DNA of 6,412 nucleotides. It comes from an uncultured Ruminococcus sp. GTDB taxonomy: Bacteria > Bacillota > Clostridia > Oscillospirales > Ruminococcaceae. The stretch spans positions 1-6,412 of the forward strand of contig CAMWVM010000099.1 in the NCBI GenBank assembly GCA_947177715.1, in the 5' to 3' direction. The position numbers were made by a program, and so were the translations under genes. The notes under the pieces were generated by a model. The model was not told the DNA's origin. It worked only from the letters and a program-made list of their open reading frames with translations, and did no database searches. Positions 1 to 5,830 of the stretch are shown here, one piece after another (the stretch's first letter is position 1; every line of letters starts with the position of its first letter).

Positions 1-116
1 CAGCTATCCGAAAGGATAGGTTGGAGGCTGGCGGACATCTTGCCTAAGTTATATTTTACTTGCATTTATTATATCAGAAATGTAACTTGATGTGAAGTAC
101 ATAATAGTAATCGTGC
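1..116. other. Unassigned left edge; possible 3' end of an upstream gene
   Basis: No gene can be identified here. Two + strand frames enter open from the left edge: one ends at TGA 88-90 (29 codons) and one at TAA 45-47 (14 codons). Neither peptide end is recognisable, so either could be the tail of an upstream gene or chance. Positions 4-19 form a perfect hairpin, CTATCC-GAAA-GGATAG, closed by a GNRA-type tetraloop, which could belong to a structured RNA or only to the coding tail. No T-run follows it, so it is not a convincing terminator. Positions 48-116 are AT-rich with nothing further recognised. Confidence 0.25.
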
Positions 117-183
117 ATTAACCTAAAGGTTAACGCCGCATAACTATTTTATTCTTCCAAAGCTCATTATAATTTGATATAAT
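117..183 (+). promoter_or_regulatory. Regulated promoter of flavodoxin operon 1, with two operator-like sites
   Basis: From left to right this has a dyad TTAAC-CTAAAG-GTTAA (118-133), six bases, a second site ATAAC-TATTTT-ATTCT (140-155), a poor -35 TTCCAA (155-160), a 17-base spacer and a perfect -10 TATAAT (178-183). If transcription starts near 190, the dyad is centred near -65. The same elements with the same spacing occur at 1843-1909 and 5829-5894. A weak -35 touching a protein site is typical of activator-dependent promoters. The LysR-type protein encoded at 4915-5802 is the inferred activator. A second TATAAT at 168-173 lacks a well-placed -35. The leader runs to a strong ribosome site, AAAGGAGAA (215-223). 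Confidence 0.75.
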
Positions 184-229
184 GAAAGCAGAAAACATCA
201 GGTAAAAAATAAGCAAAGGAGAACATTAT

Positions 230-1003
230 ATGAAAAAGAATATAGCTTTAATTGCGACTGTTACGGCGGTGATTTTAACATTTTCCGCTTGCGGAAACAA
301 AATTGATAACAACGATTCTGATATGAATTCTGTTGCTGAGATCATATCAAGTAAAGCCGAGAATAGTTTATCGGAATCTTCGATGGAAAGTGAAGATAAT
401 TCAGCAGAGAAAAGCTCCGTCGCAAAAGACAATTCGGAAGAACGATCTGAACCGGCAGATGAAAGCAGAAAAACTCTTGTAGCATATTTCACTCTCCCTG
501 AGGATGGTTCCGACGCCGACGCAGGAGCAAGCCGTGTGATTACGGCGGACGGAGAGATTCAGGGCAATGTGGAATATTTCGCAAAAATCATAGCCAAGGA
601 AACGGGTGCAGATATATTCCAAATTGAAACCATTCAGGAGTATCCCCGTACTCATGAGCCGCTTGTTGATCAAGCAGACGAAGAACGTGACAACGGGGCA
701 CGTCCCGAGCTTGCAACACATATTGAAAATCTCGATGATTATGACACGATTTTTATCGGATTCCCGATATGGTGGTACGATATGCCTATGGCTATGAACA
801 CGTTTTTTGAGGAATATGATTTCAGCGGAAAGATCATCGTTCCTTTTAGTTCACACGGCGGCAGCGGATTTTCCACTTCCATTGATGATATTGCGGAATA
901 TGAACCGAACTCTGAAATTTTAGAGGGCTTTACCGTTGAAAGAAACGAAGTGCCTGATTCTGCCGACGATTTAAAAGCGTGGATTGCAGGTCTTGATATT
1001 TAA
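230..1003 (+). CDS. Flavodoxin-domain lipoprotein (flavodoxin lipoprotein A)
   Basis: This 257-residue protein is predicted to be exported and lipid-anchored on the outer face of the membrane, with a flavodoxin-like domain for FMN-dependent electron transfer. Residues 1-20 are a signal peptide (MKKN, then a hydrophobic run) ending FSA-C21; the lipobox has Phe at -3, slightly off consensus. Residues 25-80 are a Ser/Glu/Asp-rich, low-complexity linker. The domain begins at KTLVAYF (about 81-87) and carries the family signature P179-x-WW-x-DMPM and SSHGGSGFS (207-215). The usual phosphate loop after the first strand is replaced by a longer, acidic and Ala/Gly-rich loop (about 89-112), as I recall from lipoprotein members of this flavodoxin family. 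AAAGGAGAA seven bases upstream supports the start. Gene 1016-1792 follows after 12 bases. It is a paralogue of 1956-2648: 44 of 60 residues match by hand count over the core. The redox partner is unknown. Confidence 0.88.
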   Translation: MKKNIALIATVTAVILTFSACGNKIDNNDSDMNSVAEIISSKAENSLSESSMESEDNSAEKSSVAKDNSEERSEPADESRKTLVAYFTLPEDGSDADAGASRVITADGEIQGNVEYFAKIIAKETGADIFQIETIQEYPRTHEPLVDQADEERDNGARPELATHIENLDDYDTIFIGFPIWWYDMPMAMNTFFEEYDFSGKIIVPFSSHGGSGFSTSIDDIAEYEPNSEILEGFTVERNEVPDSADDLKAWIAGLDI

Positions 1004-1015
1004 GGAGATACGGCT

Positions 1016-1792
1016 ATGACAAAAAAGAAACTGCCGATGATAATTTCAGCGATCCTGCTGGCACTTTCCGTAGTCGTTTTTACTTCGGCAATGATTTATC
1101 TTCACACCGCAAATTCGGATAAAACGCTGATAGTATACTTCACAAGAGTGGGAAATACCGATTTCAGCGAGAAGGTTGACGCCGTTTCCTCAGCTTCACT
1201 GAGAAGAAATATGAGCGGAGAACTTATGGGAAACTGCGAGGTAATGGCTAATACTTTGCAGAAAGCGACAAGTGCAGACGTTTTTGCAATTACCGTGGAA
1301 GATAAGTATCCCGAAAGCTACGAGGAAACAGTCAGCAGAGCAAGGAAGGAGCAGTCGGACAACGCAAGACCTACGCTGACTTCTTCTGTTGACAATATGG
1401 ATGATTACGAAAAAATCATTCTTATTTATCCTGTGTGGTGGAGCACTATGCCACAGCCTGTGTTTACATTTTTAGAAAGTTATGATTTTTCCGATAAAGA
1501 AATTTACCCTGTTGCAACTCACAAGGGCAGCTTTTTAGGCTCGAGTGTCAGAGATATTGAAAGGCTTTGTCCAAACTCTGCGGTTCACTCGGGAATGCCT
1601 ATAGCAGGCGGATGCGTTGACTGGATTGGAATTATTCCGATAGCGATTATTGCAGCATTGGCTTTGATTTTATCAGGTTCGTGCGTCAGATACAAATTTG
1701 ATGTTAAGACAAAAGGTTATTATATCGGAGGGTCCCTTGCTGTAATTGGTATGATTTCAGTCGTCGGCTGTATAATCAGAGTAATGATTTAA
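1016..1792 (+). CDS. Membrane-anchored flavodoxin-domain protein with C-terminal TM hairpin
   Basis: This 258-residue protein has a positively charged start (MTKKK) and a transmembrane segment at about 8-29 without a lipobox cysteine. A flavodoxin domain follows at about 36-195, then two more hydrophobic segments at about 203-223 and 236-255. The domain keeps a more usual phosphate-loop sequence (YFTRVGNTD, 41-49) than its two lipoprotein neighbours, and has P139-V-WW-S-T-MP and THKGSF. Lysines and arginines flank the N-terminus and the loop between the last two segments (RYKFDVKTK). By the positive-inside rule both are cytoplasmic, which places the flavodoxin domain outside. The ribosome site GGAG overlaps the stop codon of the preceding gene, so the two are almost certainly co-transcribed. 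The C-terminal pair could anchor the protein or contact a membrane redox partner such as a quinone pool. That role is inference. Confidence 0.82.
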   Translation: MTKKKLPMIISAILLALSVVVFTSAMIYLHTANSDKTLIVYFTRVGNTDFSEKVDAVSSASLRRNMSGELMGNCEVMANTLQKATSADVFAITVEDKYPESYEETVSRARKEQSDNARPTLTSSVDNMDDYEKIILIYPVWWSTMPQPVFTFLESYDFSDKEIYPVATHKGSFLGSSVRDIERLCPNSAVHSGMPIAGGCVDWIGIIPIAIIAALALILSGSCVRYKFDVKTKGYYIGGSLAVIGMISVVGCIIRVMI

Positions 1793-1802
1793 AAATATTA
1801 TC

Positions 1803-1836
1803 AGAGCGGTACTGCACAAATATGCGGCACCGCTTT
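1803..1836 (+). terminator. Rho-independent terminator of flavodoxin operon 1
   Basis: The outer arms AGAGCGGT (1803-1810) and ACCGCTTT (1829-1836) pair with one G-T wobble. After one A/C mismatch the inner arms CTGC and GCGG extend the stem around an 8-base AT-rich loop. The T-rich run TTTAATTGTATT follows. It lies 11 bases after the stop at 1792 and directly before the next regulated promoter, so it insulates the two operons. Confidence 0.72.
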
Positions 1837-1842
1837 AATTGT

Positions 1843-1909
1843 ATTAACCTTAAGGTTAATGCAGGATAACGTATTTGTTCTTCCCTAAAGTGAGAATCAG
1901 AGATATAAT
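1843..1909 (+). promoter_or_regulatory. Regulated promoter of operon 2, with 18-bp perfect palindrome
   Basis: The palindrome ATTAACCTTAAGGTTAAT (1843-1860) is perfect and contains the shared dyad TTAAC-N6-GTTAA (1844-1859). It is followed by ATAAC-GTATTT-GTTCT (1866-1881), a poor -35 TTCCCT (1881-1886), exactly 17 bases and TATAAT (1904-1909). Spacing is identical to 117-183 and 5829-5894, and identity with 117-183 extends through the TTCTTCC block. With a start near 1916 the palindrome is centred near -65 and the second site near -42. This is the best-preserved copy of the presumed regulator site. Confidence 0.78.
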
Positions 1910-1955
1910 TATATTAAAGAAATTTTGTTATTTTAAATGTACGGAGGTAGTAAAA

Positions 1956-2648
1956 ATGAACTATACCAATACTCTTAAGCGGGCGCTTGCGTTAACTCTT
2001 TCGACTGCAATACTGACACTTTCAGGCTGCGGAAATTCGGACAAACCTGAGAAACCTGCTCCGAAAGCCGAGGTCAGTGCAATTAACGACGGCGGCGAAC
2101 CAAGCGGAAGTAAAATCCTTATCGCATATTTTGCTGTTGCGGAAAACAGCGATGTTGACGCCGAGGCGTCCGCAAGTGCAACCTCGGACGGAAGAGGCAG
2201 AATGAAAGCTATGGCGGATATGATCCAGATTGAAACGGGCGGAGATTTGTTTTCTATCCGCACATCAGTGGAATATCCCGGCGACGGAGCAAAACTCATA
2301 GACTACGCCGACAAGGAGCAGAAGGACTACGTGCGTCCCGAGCTGACAAGTCATATCGAAAATCTTGATGACTATGACGTTATTTTTGTGGGCTATCCCA
2401 ACTGGTGGTTTGATATGCCTATGGTAATGTACAGTTTTTTTGACGAATACGATTTTTCGGGGAAGACCATTGTACCTTTCAACTCCCACAACGGAAGCGG
2501 ATTTTCAAATACCATTAAAACAATACAATCTCTTGAACCTGACGCTAATGTTATATCTGACGGCTTTACAGTTAATGAAAAAGATGTTGAAAGCTCCGCA
2601 GAGGATATTGCCGAATGGGTAAACGGCTTAGGCTATTCTAAGGAATAA
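1956..2648 (+). CDS. Flavodoxin-domain lipoprotein (flavodoxin lipoprotein B)
   Basis: I place the start at ATG 1956, not at an upstream in-frame ATG at 1875. The upstream choice would overlap the promoter and spoil the signal peptide, while 1956 has CGGAGG nine bases upstream. The resulting 230-residue protein has a classical lipoprotein signal: MNYTNTLKRA, a hydrophobic run and the lipobox LSG-C25. A short Pro/Lys/Glu linker leads to a flavodoxin domain starting at KILIAYF (about 53-59). It has P148-x-WW-x-DMPM and NSHNGSGFS (176-184). Like lipoprotein A, it has an acidic Ala/Asp/Ser-rich loop (about 61-82) where a flavodoxin phosphate loop would be. It is predicted to lie on the outer membrane face and carry FMN-type redox chemistry. 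Only five bases separate it from the C39-like lipoprotein gene, so they form an operon. Close similarity in both protein and promoter to 117-1003 points to duplication of the whole unit. Confidence 0.88.
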   Translation: MNYTNTLKRALALTLSTAILTLSGCGNSDKPEKPAPKAEVSAINDGGEPSGSKILIAYFAVAENSDVDAEASASATSDGRGRMKAMADMIQIETGGDLFSIRTSVEYPGDGAKLIDYADKEQKDYVRPELTSHIENLDDYDVIFVGYPNWWFDMPMVMYSFFDEYDFSGKTIVPFNSHNGSGFSNTIKTIQSLEPDANVISDGFTVNEKDVESSAEDIAEWVNGLGYSKE

Positions 2649-2653
2649 ACGAT

Positions 2654-3814
2654 ATGTCCGAGATCAAGCGTTTACAAACAGCGTATAATCTGAAAAAATA
2701 CGTTGCCATTGCATTATGTGCAGCTTTGCTGTGCGGCTGTCGTAATTTGTCTGAAGTTTCATCGCAGGGCAGCTTTGCAGTTCAGACATCAGTCGCTTCA
2801 CCAACCGAAACCACTGCTGCAATACAAACGGAAACGTCGGCAGTCACCGACGTAAGTTCCGTTCCCCCAAAAACTGTAATGTCCGTTCATGAATTTGAGC
2901 TTATCACAGCTCATTCTGTTCGCATTACAGGCGGACTTGAAAATGTAAAGAAAGTTAATATATATGTGTGTGAAACAAGTCCAGAAAATAACGGAACAGT
3001 ATACCAAAGACTAGTTTTTAGCTCTGATTTGTCAGACATTCAGCCGTCGGAAAGCGGATATGAAATACGGTTTGACCCTGATAATTATATGGAGGAAATC
3101 ACATACGAAGCTGATAATTCCGATATAAAAACCGAGTATTACGCAAAAGGAGTACGACTTGGCTTTTCCGATGGAAATTCAGAGATAATTTCAGCGTGTA
3201 TACCTATTGAGGTCCATATTGAAACCGGTGTTGTAAACCAGTATGATGCCCAACTCAGAGGCGACACAGCCTGCGGAGCGGCAAGCGGAACGCTGCTTCT
3301 GCAAAGCGTTCTTCCTGTATGGGGCAGCCAACTTACTTCACGAATGAGCGAAATCAGAGATTACTCGGCGGTGTCGTTTGATTACAGCGTGGGCGCAGGT
3401 TTTAATTACTATATGTCCGGGGAACAGATTGCAAATTCAGTCAATAAATATCTTGATGACTCGGGAATTGAAAACTTTGAAATAACCGACCTTCGTACGG
3501 AAAAGTCCACTGAGGAAACGTTGATTGAGCTAATTTCAACTGCTCGTCCCGCAGTTCTGGAAGTGTGCTATGCGAACGGAGAAATTCTAAATGATTATGC
3601 CGGATTTTCACATTGGATAGCTATCAACGGATTTCGGCTGACAGACAGTGGCTATGAGTTTCGCTGGGAAAATACGATAGGCTGTGAACAAAAATGGGTA
3701 TCGTATGAACTTCTTGAAAACGGTAACAAGAACGTTACCTATAACAGTGTGGATTTTCAGCCTACGAGATATATTGCGGCTTTGAGCGAAGCTGTAGTTG
3801 AATGTTTGATTTAA
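2654..3814 (+). CDS. Lipoprotein with C-terminal C39-like cysteine peptidase domain
   Basis: This 386-residue protein is co-transcribed with flavodoxin lipoprotein B (5-base gap; AAGGAA at the end of that gene serves as the ribosome site). Residues 13-28 are hydrophobic and end in a lipobox-like LCG-C29. A Ser/Thr-rich linker runs to about 75, and residues 76-192 look like an all-beta, possibly immunoglobulin-like region with no recognised signature. The C-terminal part resembles Peptidase_C39_2/papain-like folds: Q200 and the motif GDTACGAASG with the likely nucleophile C207, then a region ending in H320-WIAINGF. The third catalytic position, usually Asp in C39 proteins, appears to be N340 (FRWENTIG). 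Papain itself uses Cys-His-Asn, so activity is possible. It has no ABC transporter domains and no bacteriocin precursor is nearby, so it is not a leader-processing exporter. It could cleave a surface protein or be a non-catalytic scaffold; the substrate is unknown. Confidence 0.75.
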   Translation: MSEIKRLQTAYNLKKYVAIALCAALLCGCRNLSEVSSQGSFAVQTSVASPTETTAAIQTETSAVTDVSSVPPKTVMSVHEFELITAHSVRITGGLENVKKVNIYVCETSPENNGTVYQRLVFSSDLSDIQPSESGYEIRFDPDNYMEEITYEADNSDIKTEYYAKGVRLGFSDGNSEIISACIPIEVHIETGVVNQYDAQLRGDTACGAASGTLLLQSVLPVWGSQLTSRMSEIRDYSAVSFDYSVGAGFNYYMSGEQIANSVNKYLDDSGIENFEITDLRTEKSTEETLIELISTARPAVLEVCYANGEILNDYAGFSHWIAINGFRLTDSGYEFRWENTIGCEQKWVSYELLENGNKNVTYNSVDFQPTRYIAALSEAVVECLI

Positions 3815-3835
3815 ATTTTATGGAGGCGATATAAT

Positions 3836-3916
3836 ATGAAAACAGCAAATTTTAGAGATTTAAAAGTAAGCGCAGTAGGCTTAGGCTGTATGGGTATCAG
3901 GTTAATGCTCAGCTAA
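3836..3916 (+). pseudogene. Truncated aldo/keto reductase stub, fused into an operator
   Basis: After the intact ribosome site TGGAGG (3820-3825), an ATG opens 26 codons. The first 21 resemble the N-terminus of an aldo/keto reductase of the AKR11/13 type (FRDLKVSAVGLGCMGI: the first strand and the Gly-rich turn). The resemblance stops at about 3897. The next bases, AGGTTAATGC (3899-3908), are instead identical to the right half of the operator at 1853-1862, and a stop follows at 3914. A full gene would have over 300 codons, so this is a deletion remnant, sitting 21 bases behind the C39-like gene as a former operon member. It is not a shortened copy of the reductase at 3998, whose N-terminus belongs to another subfamily. 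A retained short leader peptide is a less likely reading. Confidence 0.72.
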
Positions 3917-3958
3917 CTAACCCATACTTCTCAAACAGAAAATCAGGTAAAATAAAAT
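3899..3958 (+). promoter_or_regulatory. Degenerate copy of the shared promoter before the aldo/keto reductase
   Basis: The copy keeps AGGTTAATGC (3899-3908, the right half of the dyad), TAAC (3914-3917), ten bases and TTCT (3928-3931). The TAAC-to-TTCT spacing equals that in the three good copies. The left half of the dyad is replaced by reductase-stub coding sequence, and one base is added between dyad and TAAC. There is no TATAAT at 17 bases; TAAAAT at 3953-3958 (or 3948-3953) is a weak candidate -10. GTATGGGT (3888-3895) and ACCCATAC (3920-3927) form an 8-bp inverted repeat across the junction. Promoter activity is therefore uncertain. Confidence 0.45.
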
Positions 3959-3997
3959 CATAGTCAAATCCTGAGATTTTTAACGGAGGAAAACAAT

Positions 3998-4840
3998 ATG
4001 GAATTTGTAACACTTAATAACGGAATCAAAATGCCAATGCTCGGATACGGAGTTTATCAGGTAAACCCCGCTGAATGCGAACGCTGTGTGCTGGACGCAA
4101 TTTCCGTGGGATATCGTTCGATAGATACCGCACAGGCTTACGGAAACGAAGAGGGAGTTGGAAACGCAATCGAAAAATGCGGAGTTTCCAGAAAGGATCT
4201 TTTTATCACAACAAAAGTATGGATCTCTAATGCGGGATACCAAAAGGCAAAGACTTCGATCGAGGAATCTCTCAGAAAACTGAAAACCGACTACATTGAT
4301 CTTCTTCTCATTCATCAGCCTTTTGGCGATTATTACGGCACATACCGAGCTATGGAGGAGGCATATAAGGTAGGCTATATCAAGGCTATCGGCGTGTCGA
4401 ATTTCTATCCCGACAGACTTATCGATCTTTGTAAATTTTCAGAGATCCCGCCGCAGGTAAATCAAGTCGAAACTCATGTTTTTAATCAGCAGACAGAGGC
4501 GCATAGATATATGGAAAAGTACGGCGTGATCCACGAATCATGGGGACCTTTTGCCGAGGGAAGAAAGGACTTTTTCACCAATCCTGTAGTTGCGGAAATA
4601 GGCAAAAAATACGGAAAGTCCGTGGCTCAAACTGCACTGAGATTTCTCATCCAAAGCGGGGTCGTAGTCATTCCCAAGTCCATTCGCAGGGAAAGAATGG
4701 AACAGAATTTCAGCGTGTTTGACTTTAAGCTGAGCAACAAGGATATGTCAACGATTGCCGCTCTCGATGAAAATCAAAGCCTCTTCTTCTCACATTATGA
4801 CCCGCAAGCGGTTGAAATGCTTACGTCTATGGCAAGATAA
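3998..4840 (+). CDS. Aldo/keto reductase (AKR5-like, NADPH-dependent carbonyl reductase)
   Basis: This 280-residue enzyme is full length for the compact bacterial group related to 2,5-diketo-D-gluconate and glyoxal reductases. It is expected to reduce aldehydes or ketones in the cytoplasm with NADPH. The TIM-barrel hallmarks are complete: LNNGIKMPMLGYGVYQ at the start, and the catalytic tetrad D43 and Y48 (SIDTAQAYGNE), K73 (TTKVW) and H106 (LLLIHQPFGDY). It also has IGVSNF (131-136), QVETH (156-160), and the cofactor-binding IPKSIRRERMEQN (225-237). The physiological substrate cannot be read from sequence. CGGAGGAAA (3984-3992) supports the start. It is followed 74 bases later by the LysR-type gene, a common pairing in Clostridia, and is preceded by a decayed form of the shared promoter and by a stub of another reductase family. 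Confidence 0.93.
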   Translation: MEFVTLNNGIKMPMLGYGVYQVNPAECERCVLDAISVGYRSIDTAQAYGNEEGVGNAIEKCGVSRKDLFITTKVWISNAGYQKAKTSIEESLRKLKTDYIDLLLIHQPFGDYYGTYRAMEEAYKVGYIKAIGVSNFYPDRLIDLCKFSEIPPQVNQVETHVFNQQTEAHRYMEKYGVIHESWGPFAEGRKDFFTNPVVAEIGKKYGKSVAQTALRFLIQSGVVVIPKSIRRERMEQNFSVFDFKLSNKDMSTIAALDENQSLFFSHYDPQAVEMLTSMAR

Positions 4841-4843
4841 GGC

Positions 4844-4872
4844 TTGAAAATTCGCCTGTAATGTGATATAAT
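4844..4872 (+). promoter_or_regulatory. Promoter of the LysR-type regulator gene
   Basis: TTGAAA (4844-4849), a 17-base spacer and TATAAT (4867-4872) make a near-consensus sigma-A promoter that begins three bases after the reductase stop codon. Unlike the other promoters here, it has a good -35 and should not need an activator. No convincing terminator separates it from the reductase gene, so some read-through is possible. Confidence 0.78.
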
Positions 4873-4874
4873 AG

Positions 4875-4894
4875 ATTCAACATCAATGTTGAAT
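4875..4894 (+). promoter_or_regulatory. Perfect 20-bp dyad at the LysR gene start point (likely autorepression site)
   Basis: ATTCAACAT-CA-ATGTTGAAT is a perfect 9-bp inverted repeat with a two-base centre. It lies immediately downstream of the -10, over the expected transcription start. A protein bound here would block initiation, which fits negative autoregulation, common in LysR-type regulators. Its core AAC-N6-GTT matches the core of the dyads at 118-133, 1844-1859 and 5829-5844. As RNA it could also form a hairpin in the leader. Confidence 0.65.
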
Positions 4895-4914
4895 TTGCGG
4901 AAGGACGTGAGGTA

Positions 4915-5802
4915 ATGTACAATCACCAGCTTGACGCATTTATCAGGGTGGCTGACTGCGGCAGCTTTTCAAAAGCGGCGGAGGAAATGTATATTTCCTC
5001 ACCTGCGCTTATCAAGCAAATAAATCAGCTTGAGGACAATCTGGGATTTACGCTGTTTGAACGAAATCACAGAGGAATAAAGCTTAACGCCGCAGGAAAA
5101 TCGCTTTATCGTGACGCAAAATATATCATTCAATATTCAAAGGATTCGGTCGCACGGGCGGCAAAAGCTGCCGACAGCTTGGAAAGCGTTATAAGGATAG
5201 GCACCTCTATAATGACTCCGCCGCAGTTCATTTTAAATCTTTGGAGCGAGATATACAAACGTCAACCCGACCTTAAGTTTCAGCTTGTTTCATTTGAAAA
5301 CTCCCCAGAAAACGCTCGCGAAATTCTTACTCATCTGGGCAGAAACATAGACATTGTGGCGGGCATATATGATAACAATATGCTGGAAACCAATAAATGT
5401 GCAGCTTTTGATTTGAAACGGGTTCCCATAAGATGTGCCGTTTCGCTGACGCACAGACTTGCAAAAAATGACAAACTCACCTTTAAAGACCTGCACGGCG
5501 AAACTCTAATGCTCACCAGGCGGCATTGGAATGAAACCGTTGACAGATTGAGAGAGGACATTGAAGCAAATCACCCCGATATAAATATCGATGATTTTTA
5601 CTCCTTTACGGTAGATGTTTTCAATCGGTGCGAAAACGGAAGCAATGTTTTAATGGCAATAGATGAGTGGACAAATGTTCATCCATTGATGAAAATCATA
5701 CCCGTTGAATGGGATTATGAAATGACATACGGCATTATGCATTCGCCAGAACCGTCTGAACAAGTGCAAAGGCTAATCGATACGCTTAAAGAAATCCTAT
5801 AA
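4915..5802 (+). CDS. LysR-type transcriptional regulator
   Basis: The 295-residue length is typical of the family. The N-terminal winged helix-turn-helix (about 1-60) is clear: LDAFIRVADCGSFSKAAEE, then ISSPALIKQINQLEDNLGFTLFER and LNAAGK. A linker helix runs to about 88, and the effector-binding domain (about 91-295) starts with VIRIGTS. The inducer cannot be predicted. The start is set by GGAAGG (4899-4904) ten bases upstream, with a second weaker GAGG very close to the ATG. It has its own promoter and a dyad over its start point. Three other promoters in the window carry two-site operators laid out like those of LysR-activated genes, which makes this protein the obvious candidate to control both flavodoxin operons and the downstream flavoprotein. 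That assignment rests on proximity and geometry, not on demonstrated binding. Confidence 0.93.
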   Translation: MYNHQLDAFIRVADCGSFSKAAEEMYISSPALIKQINQLEDNLGFTLFERNHRGIKLNAAGKSLYRDAKYIIQYSKDSVARAAKAADSLESVIRIGTSIMTPPQFILNLWSEIYKRQPDLKFQLVSFENSPENAREILTHLGRNIDIVAGIYDNNMLETNKCAAFDLKRVPIRCAVSLTHRLAKNDKLTFKDLHGETLMLTRRHWNETVDRLREDIEANHPDINIDDFYSFTVDVFNRCENGSNVLMAIDEWTNVHPLMKIIPVEWDYEMTYGIMHSPEPSEQVQRLIDTLKEIL

Positions 5803-5806
5803 AAAT

Positions 5807-5830
5807 AAGGCAGGCTTTTCAGTCTGCCTT
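5807..5830. terminator. Hairpin terminator after the LysR gene, possibly bidirectional
   Basis: AAGGCAGGC (5807-5815), loop TTTTCA and GTCTGCCTT (5822-5830) form a 9-bp stem with one G-T wobble, five bases after the stop. The forward-strand T-run is short (CTT then AACTTAT). On the reverse strand the hairpin is followed by ATTTTTATAG, a better U-tract. Its last two bases are also the first two of the next operator dyad. Confidence 0.65.

Noticed and set aside
117..144. MerR-type promoter with the dyad lying in a 19-bp spacer
   Set aside because: No acceptable -35/-10 pair flanks the dyad in the 117 or 1843 copies, whereas a TATAAT with a conserved 17-base spacer lies further downstream in all three. 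A MerR regulator is not fully excluded.
1875..1955. In-frame N-terminal extension of flavodoxin lipoprotein B from ATG 1875
   Set aside because: It overlaps the -35/-10 region, has no ribosome site and would put 27 residues before a perfect lipoprotein signal peptide.
3722..3739. GGTAAC-AAGAAC-GTTACC inverted repeat with the AAC-N6-GTT core, inside the C39-like gene
   Set aside because: It encodes an Asn-rich stretch (NGNKNVT) in a well-formed gene, and no -10 sits at the spacing seen for the other sites. Probably chance.
3888..3927. Inverted repeat GTATGGGT/ACCCATAC as a terminator
   Set aside because: The arms are 24 bases apart with poor inner pairing and no T-run follows. It spans the stub-operator junction and may be a by-product of the deletion.
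4840..4857. AGGC...GCCT as a terminator of the aldo/keto reductase gene
   Set aside because: There are only four base pairs, no T-run, and it overlaps the -35 region of the LysR promoter.
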